From Phragmites australis (Eukaryota > Streptophyta > Magnoliopsida > Poales > Poaceae), in NCBI RefSeq assembly GCF_958298935.1, contig NC_084921.1:33048001-33112000 (forward strand): DNA of 64,000 bases, in the 5' to 3' direction. Shown piece after piece: positions 45,701-57,269 of this stretch. Below the pieces are notes generated by a model. The model was not told where the DNA came from. It saw only the letters and a list, made by a program, of their open reading frames with translations, and ran no database searches. Made by a program: the position numbers and the translations under genes. Positions within the stretch are counted from its first letter, which is position 1; every line of letters begins with the position of its first letter.

Positions 45701-45898
45701 TGTATTACAACTAAGATTGTAATGTAAAGTAGAGAGACAACAATGATTTAACCGTTGGTTTTCTCGTTGATAGATGTAGATATTTATACACGATGAGCAG
45801 CTACGTTCGTGTCCGTTTGAGAGACATATCTGCTAAACACGTAGCTATTACTTAAAGAATACAACTAGATAGCTTTGATCACTTTGATTTGTAACACC
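45701..45898 (-). repeat. 5' LTR of element E
   Basis: 198 bp, TGTATTACAACTAAG...TTTGTAACA. On the minus strand GTATAAATATC forms a TATA box. TTATCAGACAC immediately inside is the likely primer site. Confidence 0.8.
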
Positions 45899-47125
45899 TC
45901 TATTTCTCTCCCTCTCTTTGTTTTTGGGCAAGCTTGCGTGAGAGAGGTCAGGACGCTTCGGAATTCAGCTCCACAACCCTCCTCTCTCACTCTTAAATTT
46001 TGCTGCCTCGAGGACTGGAATATCACCCTAGAAAAACTGCGATAGTACCCAACTACCTATCAAGCAAAAAATGGACGCACTTAGTTTTGATTTCTGAAAA
46101 AAAAAATGCAAATCCGTGTATTCCATTTAGCAGGTTACATTTCTGTTTTGAAAAAAAAAATACAACTTACAATTAGTGAAATGTAAAAGGCAATTTTTTA
46201 TTGTGGTATGATACAATGTACCAGTGCAAATCTACATGGTGAGAATTTTTTATGTAATTAAAATGTTCCGCTCACTCATGGAGATGTGAAGTTATCACTA
46301 GAGATAGAGTTAGAGGACTGAAGGATGCGAAACCAAGACGAGTAAATTATCTATCCTTTGCAATAAAAGATGAATTCATTCTTGCTTATTCTCGAAGATG
46401 TCATGACATTTAGCGGCTTAGACAATGCGCATAATAACGAGTTGTGCATACATCTGGAAAGACATCAATATCTCTTCATATACAAAGTTCAAAAGTTTGA
46501 TGAGTACATTTTTGCTGACCATAGATGTCTACTGTGAGCTGTGCATATGTGTGAACGCTTATCTTTATATCATTTGATACAAAATTTCAAAAGTTTGACG
46601 TGAGCTTCTTGACGTGGTTTGAACATTTTTCTAGCTCATGCAGACACCATGATATCAAGTAGAGAACTAGAGACGGTGGAGGCACGTATTAAAACATAAT
46701 CGCCAAAAAGATTATAGTTATCTCATAAAATAAAAGACTTGGAATCCGTGTGAGATGCCAATAAAATAACGTAAAGTGCTAACTAATTTTTATAGATATA
46801 AAATGTATTTATGGTATATCTAGAACCGGCGGCTGCATGAGTCGATGATCTATGTGTGATTTCCTGGTGTGAACGACAACATCAAAATAAATACGTTCAA
46901 ACACAGTCGGAAGTTTGTTAAGATAGTGACGTGAACGAATACACAAATTAAAAAGATATAGATAGCTGATACGAAATGCTAACATTTTAATAATATCAAT
47001 CACAACAACAACCTTCTAATAAAATCACTAAATAATCAGAATAAAATGCAAGAGAGAGCTTATCTATTTCTTATACTCCATCACCAATGTGATCATCGTG
47101 AACCAAGAGAGAAAAGAGAACCCCA
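45899..47125. other. Upstream flank of the TTL gene
   Basis: About 1.2 kb between element E and the gene's TATA box. It is AT-rich with A-runs at 46096 and 46150 and no supported coding region. 47050-47125 is probably core promoter. Confidence 0.45.
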
Positions 47126-47134
47126 CTATATAAA
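47126..47134 (+). promoter_or_regulatory. TATA box of the TTL gene
   Basis: CTATATAAA lies 447 bases before the chosen start codon, so transcription should begin near 47155-47165. The first part of the leader is a pyrimidine-rich (CCCTCCCTTC, CTTCTCCCCC) patch at 47266-47338, common in grass core promoters and leaders. Confidence 0.65.
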
Positions 47135-47477
47135 AAAAAAACCCGCAAAAAATGTAGAGGGGAAACAGAAAAACCCTAAAACTCCAAGACACTAGAAACA
47201 AAAACCCACAAGAAAAAGAGTGCTCTTTTGCACTTTGCCCCCGGAACACCAGCAGCCTCTCGAGGTCGCCCCTCCCTTCCCCTATTTCTTCACCTCCCTC
47301 CCCCTTCTCCCCCTTCTTCCTTGCTTCTCTCCTCCTGTGAGGATATCTTTCCTCTATCCCATCCACCTCACGAGGAATCCGCACTCGCTTTTGCTTCGCG
47401 ATTTATTGCTTAGGGTTCTTGCTGTGTGGTGGGAGCAGTAGTGCACAAGAGCAAGCTGTTCTTGTGTGTGTGGTTCT

Positions 47478-47537
47478 ATGCCTGCTTGCTTGGCGAGGGG
47501 ACGACGAGGAGTTGTGGGAGTTCAGGGGTGTAGGTAG
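47478..47537 (+). promoter_or_regulatory. Upstream ORF in the TTL leader (19 codons)
   Basis: ATG at 47478 opens a 19-codon frame (MPACLARGRRGVVGVQGCR) that stops with TAG at 47535-47537, 35 bases before the main ATG. It lies between the inferred transcription start and the coding start, so it could reduce main-ORF translation. Conservation is unknown. Confidence 0.5.
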
Positions 47538-47572
47538 CGCCATTGCTGAGGCGGCGCGGGGAAGATCCAGCG

Positions 47573-50500
47573 ATGTCGGAGGCCGACCGGATACGCCTCC
47601 GCGCGGCGGCGCTGGCGCTGCACGACGACGGGGTAAGGGACAAGCCGGACGCCAAGGCGAACGTCTTCGCGGATCTTGGCTCGCCGGTGTCGCCGCTGCA
47701 GCCGCGGGCGAGCGTGGCGACGTCCTCGTCGTCGTCCTCCGGGTCGGCCAAGTCGCCTGCGCCGTCGAATGCTGGGATGGCGGGCGGAAGGAGCCATTCC
47801 GGCGAGCTGGTGGCGGAGAGCAACCCGCCGCGGCTGCCGGGGCACGGGCACCGACGGTGCGGATCTGGGCCGTTGATATTCTCTGGCGGAAGCAGCGGGG
47901 GGAGCGGCGGCGGCGGCGGCGGCGGCGGCGGGGACCGTGGGAGCACGGCGAGCTCGCCGATGCTGAATGCGCTCCCCGCCGGGAACATCTGCCTGTCCGG
48001 GCGCGTCCCGGGGCCAGCGGCCGCTCCGCCCCCGCCGCGCTCCCGCCCGGACGTGCTCGGATCCGGCACCGGCCACTATGGCCACGGGAGCATCATGCGC
48101 GGCGCCGGCATGGCCCCGGCCAGGAGCAGCATTGACGCCTCGTCGTTCCTCGGGCACTCCTCGAGGTCACCGGCAAGCTCCCCCGGGAGCAGCGGGAGCC
48201 TCCAGGACGTGACCCGCTTGGGGAACGAGTGCTACAAGAAGGGCAAGTTCGCGGAGGCGCTGCGCCACTACGACCGCGCCATGGCGCTGTGCCCCGAGAG
48301 CGCCGCGTGCCGCGGCAACCGAGCCGCCGCGCTCATAGGACTCGGGCGGCTCGCCGCCGCGCTCCGCGAATGCGAGGAGGCCGTCCGGCTCGACCCGGGC
48401 AGCGGCCGCGCCCACAGCCGCGTCGCTGGCGTCTGCCTCCGGTGAGCTTCCTGGGCTCCTCTCTTTGCCCTCATGCCCCTACCATTGCGCTGCAACCTGT
48501 ACTAGATTCCAAGCTGATGCATCATAGATCCCTAGTCCCTGCTTCGATATTTATCTCGAGAGTTCATGGTTTCATTTGCATGTTGCTGTTGCTTTCTTGG
48601 TTGGCTTTCCCTGTGAGCGAGAGCAGGGGGAAAGCAACATGAGTGTTGCGCCTTTCGTTTTTCCTTTCCATTTAGGCGGTCGGATTTTGATCTGGGATTG
48701 CTAATGCTTGATGTGCTACACTTGATCTTCACTGTGAATATTCATTTTATTCGTCCCAAAGGATGAAAAAAATTGATCTTTTTGGCAGCACCAGGAGCCC
48801 AGTTATTTTGTTGATTGACCTGTATGTGAGGAAAGCTACAACCTTGTCTTACTTTGGTTGTTGGCCATGGGGTAACATTGGCGTTAAAGTGGTTCCCATC
48901 ACACAATGCTGGTGGAAGGGGTGGTTGCTTAGCTGTACTCTGTAAGGTTGCTTAGTGGCGATTTCATTAGGTTCATTAGATTTAGACCACACAATGCTGA
49001 TGCATCCTGAATTTCTGTTCTTAATTTTGTTTAAACTGTAAATTGTCCTGGCTCTCTCCTGGAATTAGTCATTCAATATTCAGACAGACAGACTGCATGC
49101 TATAATTCTTTGGATTGTTTCTGAGATGCCGTGAGGCTTGCATTGTTGCAGGTTGGGGATGATTTACAAGGCACGGAGGCACTTCACCCAGGCGGGTCAT
49201 CTTCAGCAGTCCGACCCTGCTGAGTGGCAGAAGCTGCAGGAGGTGGAGATGCATCTGGGAAGATGCACAGATGCAAGGAAAATTGGGGATTGGAAAAGCG
49301 CGTTGAGGGAAGCTGATGCTGCCATTGCAGCTGGTGCTGACTCCTCTCAGTTGGTAATGACTTCCTCACAGCTTATGTTTTTGATGGAATTTTGAAAATG
49401 TTGCTATATTGTTTTTTCATTGTGGAATTCATACTGATGCCGTGCTTTCCATGCAGCTTCTTGCCTTGAGGTCAGAAGCACTTCTCCAGCTTCACAAGCT
49501 GGAGGAGGCTCACTCAACTCTTGCATGCCTGCTGAAATTGGAGAGTGCTCCGTCATCTTTGACGGCAGAAAAACTCTCAGGCATGCTCGCTGAGTCATAC
49601 GTACATATTGTCCGAGCTCAGGTTGACATGGCACTGGGAAGGTGTGATTATCTAAACTTGATATAATACTCAATTTCCCACAATACTGGGTTAAAGCCTG
49701 TTAGCATTAAAAGTTATGATTGGTTTCTGCAGGTTCGATACTGCTGTTGCTGCAGCTGAGAAGGCTAGAGATCTTGATCCAGGGAATGCAGAAGTTGGGA
49801 TGATTCTGAATAATGTGAGACTAGTTGCAGGAGCTCGAGCACAAGGAAATGACCTCTTTAAGGCCGCCAAGTTTTCTGATGCGTCTATAGCCTATGGCGA
49901 AGGGCTCAAGTATGATCCGTCAAATTCAGTGCTCCACTGCAATCGAGCGGCTTGCTGGTCGAAGCTAGAACGGTGGGACAAAGCTGTTGATGACTGTAAT
50001 GAGGCACTAAGAATACAGCCAAATTATACAAAGGCTTTATTAAGGCGAGCTGCGTCCTATGCTAAGGTAAGCAATGGGCATGCATAGGGATGTTTTTGGC
50101 ACTTTTCACTTACTGTTACATTGACCCTGTATACTTTTATTTAGCTTGAGCGTTGGGCTGATTGTGTGCGGGACTATGAGGTGCTTCGGAAAGAGCTTCC
50201 AAGTGATAAGGAGGTTGCGGAAGCTCTATTCCATGCCCAAATTGCCTTGAAGGCAACTCGTGGTGAGGATGTATCAAATATGAAGTTTGGAGGAGAGGTA
50301 GAGATAGTAACCAATGTAGAGCAACTCTGTGCTGCCATAAGTTCACCAGGTGAGTCGGTCTCTGCTACCTATCTCTATTGTAATTCACTAATTCTCTTAT
50401 CAGTTGATAAATTCACTGGTTCAAAAATTATAATAAGTTGACTTTGTTTGTAGTATGTCAGAATTATCTGCTTTGCCTTGCCTACAATGCTTTTCGATTG

Positions 50501-50936
50501 TCGTATTCAATATACAAGATGATCTTAGCGAGATTTGCCACCCCTGTTTCTTCAGGGATATCTGTTGTCTACTTCATGTCGGCAATGAATCAGCAATGCA
50601 CACAAATGACACCTTCGGTGGACATCCTTTGCACTGAATGCCCCTCAGTGAATTTTCTAAAGGTAAGCTACTCAATTAGTCAATATGTCTCTCTCCAAGA
50701 ACTCTGTTAACCAGTTACAATCAGCAAGCTGTTCCAAATGACTAACAAGGATTCTCCTGTGTTCAAATGAACAGGTTAATGTCGACGACAGCCCTATGGT
50801 AGCAAAGGCAGAGAATGTGCGGATAGTCCCGACATTTAAGATCTACAAAGCCGGGGTGAGAGCAAAGGAGATGATCTGCCCTAGCTTGCATGTATTGCGC
50901 TACTCAGTGAGGCACTATGCTGTATCCAGTTCTTGA
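47573..50936 (+). CDS. TTL: TPR and thioredoxin-like protein (TTL family), 7 exons, 687 aa
   Basis: Exons: 47573-48441, 49152-49353, 49457-49641, 49733-50066, 50145-50349, 50556-50662, 50775-50936. All introns are GT-AG and phases join exactly. Residues 1-208 are disordered Ser/Gly/Pro-rich with a nine-Gly run (112-120) and the TTL-type [11 protein letters not shown] (167-177). TPR repeats follow: [20 protein letters not shown] (216-235) to about 420, then [17 protein letters not shown] and [20 protein letters not shown] to about 570. The C-terminus (about 586-687) is thioredoxin-like. The active site reads NQQC in place of WCxxC, and [13 protein letters not shown] keeps the cis-Pro loop, so it is probably a non-redox scaffold fold. 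Arabidopsis TTL proteins act in ABA/osmotic stress, brassinosteroid signalling and cellulose synthesis. Start: ATG 47573; the frame continues upstream without another ATG. Confidence 0.95.
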
Positions 50937-51660
50937 GAAGTTTAGAGTACCAGCACCCCAATTTCCCAATTTCGTTGATGAATAGTAGAGCTCCCCTTTC
51001 CCGTCAAACTTGCAACATTATCAACCTCCAAAGCATTCCACCAGCTGCATAATCATTCCTCGTTGAGCATGAGCATAATGAGCTAAGATTGGTATGTGGA
51101 AGAGCCTCCTCCCATATTCGCCCCCATTCCCCCATCTGTCTTTTTTTTCACCTTTTCCCGTTCATATGCCAACCTCATTCAATACTTTCATCTTTTGGGC
51201 TCTTTTCACCTCTTGCATTTGATACTCCATTTTGATTTACTTCATAGTAGTCCATAGGCCAGCACCCTGCTTCTCAAGAAAGGGGAGTGTTTGTTCGTAA
51301 TGTTGTCTAGATTTAGCATACATCTTTTAGGGAGGAGAGAGAGGGGAGGGAGGTAGAGAGAGGGGTGTGATTTTCGTTACATGTACATACCTTATAGCAA
51401 AACATGAGAAATCCATTGGAAGATTGGTTCCCTGGAGAAAAGACGAGAAATGGTGGTAGCAGATTTTGGTGGTTGGGGTAAGGTACAGGGCTAGCTGTGA
51501 TCTTCATTTCATTAGGGTCTTTAAAGAGAGTGGTTAACTGATGACGCAGAGAGGGTGGAGAGGGAAGGGTTGGTGTTCAATCGATGACGATATCGTTTTG
51601 CTGCTGCTTCTGCTGGTTTGTGGTGCCTGATACCATATGCTACCATTTCTATGAATAAAA
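50937..51660 (+). other. TTL 3' untranslated region
   Basis: From the TGA (50934-50936) to a canonical AATAAA at 51654-51659. It is AT- and T-rich with no coding frame of note and no sign of a transposon insertion. Earlier weak signals may shorten it. Confidence 0.55.
51654..51659 (+). terminator. Poly(A) signal AATAAA
   Basis: AATAAA within ATGAATAAAACATTCC, about 720 bases after the stop codon and the clearest signal before element H begins at 52051. Confidence 0.5.
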
Positions 51661-52050
51661 CATTCCAACATTCATTCGTTTTTCTGTTCGTTTTTACCCT
51701 GTTAATCATTATATTCTCTGCTCTTTGTTCTTGTTCTTGATCTTATTGTGATGATGGTGGTGATGATATCCTTTTCCCGCATTTGCCAGTGTCTGCTCTA
51801 GCTAGGATTATTGCACAGGTGCATGGGTAAATCTCACTTAGCAGGATTTGTAGGCACAACTGTTGTTTCATCAGGTTTGCGTGTTGTGTTTATGGCTTCG
51901 ATTTTATTAGCTAGCTGGCATGTGGAAAAAATCGGAGTTCTTGGGAGAGAAAAAGATGGCATCAACAGCAACATTGGTGACCAGTGCTGCCTGTGGTTTG
52001 GTTGTGTGGCAACTGGCAGTAGAGAAAACAGATGATCAAACAATGCGTGT

Positions 52051-52797
52051 TGTTGGATTAGCACTCTGAGGTTTAATTTAATTCATAAATAATTTATGAG
52101 CATAAATTGATAAACTAGTATATTTATCTTATCAAAGTCTAATCTAATCATATATATAAAAGTACTATATATATATTTAGATCTACTATATTTGAAATTA
52201 AAAATTGTATGAAATAAAATACAAGTAATATAGTTTTTGCACACTAGGCCTGTGCTGTAAAGGTTGTTGAAGATGTTGGTTGTACTGTGTTAATAGTACG
52301 ATTGATTTTGCTGATAATGTGTTGAATTTGTTGATGATGACAACGGTAACGACTAAGTGATAATGAAGATGAGTTGTGGTGAAAAACTTAAGTAGTCGTA
52401 CAGAGTGTTTTTTAAAAACTTTATTCTTTTTTTTAGTGCAAGATCTTAAGAGCGAGTGTTTTGAAGACGTACTCTTTCAGTTGTCAACGTCGGGATGAAG
52501 TAGATTACAACAGCAGCACAATAGAAAGAGATAAAATTATAACTCTTATATAGACTTACGTAATGAGAGTATTTTTAATTTTAGGGCTATTCTTCATTAA
52601 CAATCTATATTATTTATGTATCTAATGAGATGGGATCCTTGTATATATAGTGAGAAAACTCTACCTCTACCCCTATTAGCAATATAGTACTAATATACTA
52701 ATAGAGGGTGAGTCTCAATATGGGTCATCTCTCCATAATATGGATCTTTAAGATTTATTAGGAATTATTTTATGGGTCAGTTCAAATAATTCTAACA
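52051..52797 (-). repeat. 3' LTR of element H
   Basis: 747 bp, TGTTGGATTAGCACTCTGAGG...TTCTAACA, collinear with 57270-58044. ATCTCTCACC beside it corresponds to a minus-strand purine tract GGTGAGAGAT. Confidence 0.9.
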
Positions 52798-53333
52798 ATC
52801 TCTCACCAAATCTTAAAGTCTTATAGAGAATTGTCAGTTTTTCACTATTGTTTGATATACCAATGTTTCAGTAGAGACTGTTAAGTTGAATATTCACCTA
52901 GAACATCAAGTTGCACTCATTCACAACTTGAACAATAGATTATGTCTTGAATTGCAAGTTTTGTGCAAACAAGTTTGATAACTGATACTTGGCTGCTAGT
53001 AGGCTACCCAACGGATGGAGCATATAAGTCCTACTTCATGGTCTCTTTATGAGTTTACTAGAGATCACCCAAATATCATAGACTGTGACCAACAGTCAAA
53101 CTTATATAGGTATGTTCTTTAAAAAATGTACTATAGGTCAATATCTTCGCTACTTAAAGTCAATAGAACACATTGAGACAATATCTAATAGATCTGTGAG
53201 AGTATTATATTTTCACTCGAGTGAGTCAAACAACAAAGTCGCTGTCCTTCAGTTAGACTAATAGCTTGTTCTTCTTATATCCTAATTTACAGGATCTTCG
53301 ATCATATAGGTTGGGTTACCATTATGGTATAAC

Positions 53334-54612
53334 TCATATGGCTCTCATATCAATCTCCTTCGATGCATTATTTATCGCATTCTGTGATAGTCTCTTTGTA
53401 AAGGGATCTGCCAGGTTCTTAGCTGTTTGGATATAATCTAAGCTTATCATTTTGGAGTTTCTAAATTTCTTAACAGACTTTAATCGTCTCTTTACATGCC
53501 TTAAGGATCTGTTATTATCTTTAGAACTGTTTACTTCGATAATAACCGTCTGATTATCACATTTCATAAAGATAATCGGTACCGGTTTCTCAACCACAGG
53601 TAAGTCCATCAACAACTCACGTATCCATTCTGCCTCAACAGTGGTTATATCTAATACAATGAGTTCTGCTTCCATAGTTGATCTTGTCAAGAGGGTCTGT
53701 TTGCAAGACCTCCATGAGACAGCAACACCACCTAGAGTGAATACATATCCACTTATGACATAAATCTCATCAGCATCAGATATCCAGTTTGAATCACTAT
53801 AACCTTCCAATACTGATAGGTATCCAGAATAGTAAAGACCATAACTTATAGTACTAAGCAAATAGCGCATGACTCGCTCAAGCGCACGCCAATGTTCATC
53901 GCCTAGATTAGAAGTAAACCGACTTAATTTGCTCATAGCAAATAAGATGTTAGGCCTTGTAGCACTAGCTAAGTACATGAGTGACTCAATAATCTGAGAG
54001 TATCTCAGTTGGTTCTTGTCACTTTTCTTATTCTTTTGAAGTGTCACATTAGGATCATAAGGTGTTGGAGAAGGCTTGCTGTCCTGATAGCTAAAGTGTC
54101 TCAAGGCCTTCTTAACATAATAAGATTGTATAGGAGTAATCCTACTCTCTACTTTGATTAATTTGATATTTAAGATTATATCAGCCTTACCCAGATCTTT
54201 CATATCAAAGCTTTAAGATAAGAAAATTTTGATCTAATTAACCACATCAAGGTTTGTCATAAATATTAGTATGTCATCAATATACAAGCATAATAGCATA
54301 ATATAACTCTCTCACCCCCCACTATGACGATAATACACACATTTATCTATCTCATTGACCGAAAAAATCTGCAGATGTTAAAGCTTTGTCGAACTTCTCA
54401 TGCCATTGCTTAGTAGCTTGTTTAAGACCACACAACGATTTCAACAACTTACACACCATACCTTCTTGACCTTTTACTACAAACCCATCAAGTTGTTCCA
54501 TATAAATTTTCTCATCCAACTCTTCATTAAGAGAATCTATCTTAATATCCATTTGATAAACGATAAGATCATGTGAGGCAACTAAGGAAAATAGCACTTG
54601 GATAGTAGTCAA
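53334..54612 (-). pseudogene. Element H reverse transcriptase and RNase H
   Basis: 54352-54612 reads YQMDIKIDSLNEELDEKIYM, MEQLDGFV and CKLLKSLCGLKQA. Next, in a broken stretch near 54270, comes LYIDDILIF, the polymerase Asp pair. 53334-54203 is a single open frame of 289 codons starting MKDLGKADIIL. It includes SLMYLASATRPNILFAMSKL and VSWRSCKQTLLTRSTMEAEL (RNase H), and YIQTAKNLADPFTK at its end. This matches the C-terminal half of copia pol closely. The long open frame suggests relatively recent activity compared with elements B and E. Confidence 0.88.
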
Positions 54613-54899
54613 TCTCGCAACAGGTGAATAAGTGTCAAAGAAGTTTTCACCTTCCTTTTAGGTATAACCCTTGGCTATAAGTCAAGCTTTATACTTTTCA
54701 ATAGTACCATCGGGCCTAAGTTTCTTCTTGAACACCCACTTGTAACCTACAAGTTTGCAACTATATGATCGTTCTGTGACCTCTCAAGTCTCGTTTGGGA
54801 GGATGGAATCTATTTCACTCCGAACAGCCTCCTTCCAGTAGTCTGCATCTGAAGATGCAAACGCTTCTAAATAGACTTGAGAGTGTCATCCACAATATA

Positions 54900-55900
54900 C
54901 ATAGTGAAATCATCATCAAAAGACTAAGTTAAGGATGATGATGTGGTGCCGATCTTGTGCATCACTCTCATCCTCCTCAGGATCTCGTGCATGTGTTTGT
55001 TCAGTAAACTCAAGAGGTGGAGTAGTTTCAAAAATTATCTCAGAAGATAGTCTAGACATGCTATTTAAATCTTTTATAGGAAATATGTGATCAAGAAATA
55101 TTGCATCATGAGATTCCATCATTGTATCGACATGCACGTCAGGTACCTCCGATTTAACCACTAAAAACCTATATGTAATACTCCGATGAATATATCCTAG
55201 AAAGACATAATCCACTGTTTTAGGTACGAGCTTGCACTTTTTAGTTATTGGTATATTGACTTTTGTCAAGCATCCCTAAGTGCGCAAATAAGAAAGTGAT
55301 GGTTTTCTCTCTTTCCATTCTTCATATGGAGTTTTCTACTTATCCTTGAGAGGAACTGACATGACATGAAGTCAACAAAGCATCTTTCCATCATACATTA
55401 GATAATCCCTTAGTGTCTAACATGACATTAACGAAGTCAGTGACGGTTCTTTCTTTCGGTAACCCCATTTGATTAGGGTGAATAGGGAGGTGTTCTCTCA
55501 TAAATAATCACATGGTTCTCACAGAATAAGTCAAAATCACTAGAGAAATACTCTCCACACGATCCGACCTAATTCTTTTAATCTTTCTCTCTAGTTGATT
55601 CTCAATTTTTGCCTTATAGATTTTAAAGTGATCTAGAGCCTCATCTTTTGTTTTCAACAAATAAACATAGCAATATCTAGTCGCATCATCAATCAAAGTC
55701 ATGAAATATCTTTTTTCACCTTTCATCAACACACTATTCATTTCACACAGATCTCAATGTATGAGTTTTAGAGGTACTAAATTTCTCTCCTAGATTGTCT
55801 TATGGGGCTTACGAGGTTGTTTTGATTGCACATAACTATGGTACTTAGAACATTTGAGCATGAAAAAATTAAAATTAAACTCATACTGAAAAGTCGAATC
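54900..55900 (-). pseudogene. Element H integrase
   Basis: 55508-55741 reads GEKRYFMTLIDDATRYCYVY, then LLKTKDEALDHFKIYKA and KRIRSDRVESIS. The last segment replaces the S-D-R-G-G-E-Y motif of active relatives, so the catalytic region is altered. 54916-55269 (KCKLVPKTVDYVFLGY and the acidic DPEEDESDAQD) is the linker between integrase and RT. Stops separate the segments. Confidence 0.8.
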
Positions 55901-56158
55901 ATGGAACCAAAATTCAAATGACATAACTGCGAATACTAAACACTAGTATTATCATTAGCATTGCCATAAAATATGGTTCACAGACTTATTACTGAAATCA
56001 CAAAGGGAAAAACGAAACAAGCCTATGTACTCATAGTCTTTACCAATAAATTATCTGTGCTTTAAGTCTACTATTTTATTGGACTCGAACACCGCCTTAA
56101 ACCCGTCTCTACAGAGAATGTAGCCGCTAACTAGATTTTTGTTCATTGTAGGGACATG

Positions 56159-56425
56159 CTACACGTTCCTCAGTTGCACGATTTTTTCCGAAGTAAACTT
56201 CAGATCTACCGTACCAACGCCACGAATAGAAGTATTTGACCCATTCACCATTAGGACAAAAGAATCATAAGCGACCTGATAAGAAGAGAACATTGAGATA
56301 TCAACACATATATGAACATTGGCCCATGTATCAATCCACCAATTAGTAGACTGAAATACTGAAAATACTGAAGGTAAATTTTCATACCCTGCAGCTCTGT
56401 TTCTAGCTTCGCTAATAGTCACCAC
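56159..56425 (-). pseudogene. Element H protease
   Basis: The minus strand reads SVFQSTNWWIDTWANVHIC. Copia protease normally has D-[ST]-G-A; here Gly is Trp (D-T-W-A). NGSNTSIRGVGTVDLKFTSE follows, the usual second motif. The frame is open but the active-site Gly is lost. Confidence 0.8.
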
Positions 56426-56429
56426 ATTA

Positions 56430-57250
56430 GCATTCTTTGAGTTCTACTTTTGTCGAGTCTTTCTTCCCTTGCGGTCTGAATAATCCTTGGCGAAATGTCC
56501 AATCTCACCGCACACAAAGCAAGACAGTTTTGCTGTGTTCATCATCTTCTTCTTGAAGGTGGTAGTTTTGTTTGGTTTATTATTTTTCCTCTTATTCTTA
56601 TTATGGAAGGGCTTTTACACCATATTGGCGCTAGTCTATCTCTCGTCTTTTTTTAGACTCACATTCTTAGCTCGAGTTTTCTCCTCAACATTAAGAGATG
56701 CGATCAAACTCTCAACAGTAATCTCTTGTCTCTTGTGCTTTGGAACAGTGTCAAAGTTTCTTCACGGAGGAGGTAACTTGGCAACGATGTCTCTAGCCAC
56801 AAACTTATCAGGTTCATTGATATTGAGAGGTTCAAGTTCCTTCACGATGCACTGAACCTCATGAGCCTGCTCAACTATAGAGCGATTTTCATCCATTTTA
56901 TAGTTATGATACTGCTCCATGATATACAGTTCACTTCCTATATCTGGTGCACCGAATTTAGTATTCAGTGTATCCTACAGTTCCTTCACGTTTTGTATGT
57001 GCATGTACACATCACAAAGATGGTTACAAAGAACGCTAAGAATGCATTCTACAAAGAGTGTACTGGCATCTGTGAACACCTTTTTTGGCTCAGCAGTAAG
57101 TATTCCTTCCGGCTTGCTATTAGCCACCCAATAGACATTCATAGCTATCAACCATAGATTAATCTTGACTGCCATCTCTTAATGTGCACACCAGAAAACT
57201 TGTCTGGCCTCAGTGTATCGACCAATCCAGCTATTGATAAACCTAAGTGC
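56430..57250 (-). pseudogene. Element H gag
   Basis: The zinc knuckle near 56480-56524 reads CFVCGEIGHFAKDY. The fourth zinc ligand, normally Cys, is Tyr. Upstream, decayed gag (VNLWLIAMNVYWVANSKP, 56975-57175) starts near 57175 and is broken by shifts. Between it and the LTR is about 95 bases of leader. Confidence 0.7.
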
Positions 57251-57269
57251 CTACTATAAGGTTTTTGGA

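Larger units (their letters stand above)
29347..45898 (-). mobile_element. Ty1/copia retrotransposon E, host of a nested insertion
   Basis: Short LTRs (29347-29549 and 45701-45898) share TTACAACTAAGATTG, AGTAGAGAGACAA, TTGATCACTTTG and GTAACA. On the minus strand, from the right, come a leader of about 2.3 kb, gag (from 43339), the zinc-knuckle region, GAG-pre-integrase, integrase and reverse transcriptase. Gag is split by element F at 33784-42989. Without F the element would be about 7.3 kb. All frames are decayed. The 5-bp flanks (GTAAG left, CCTCT right) do not match, unlike those of the other elements. Beside the right LTR, TTATCAGACAC resembles part of an initiator tRNA-Met primer site. 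Confidence 0.82.

Noticed and set aside
29347..45898. Endogenous pararetrovirus instead of retrotransposons
   Set aside because: All pol modules have LTRs, integrase and retrotransposon order. No movement-protein or caulimovirus-type arrangement is seen.
47419..48157. Long open frames overlapping TTL exon 1 (plus strand 47419-48135, minus strand 47476-48069 and 47522-48157)
   Set aside because: They are shadows of the GC-rich first exon. They lack ATG starts or domains and consist of Arg/Pro/Ala/Gly-rich sequence. The spliced TTL frame explains the region.
53334..54203. 289-codon frame as an independent host gene
   Set aside because: It is the C-terminal RT/RNase H part of copia pol, flanked by a matching LTR pair.
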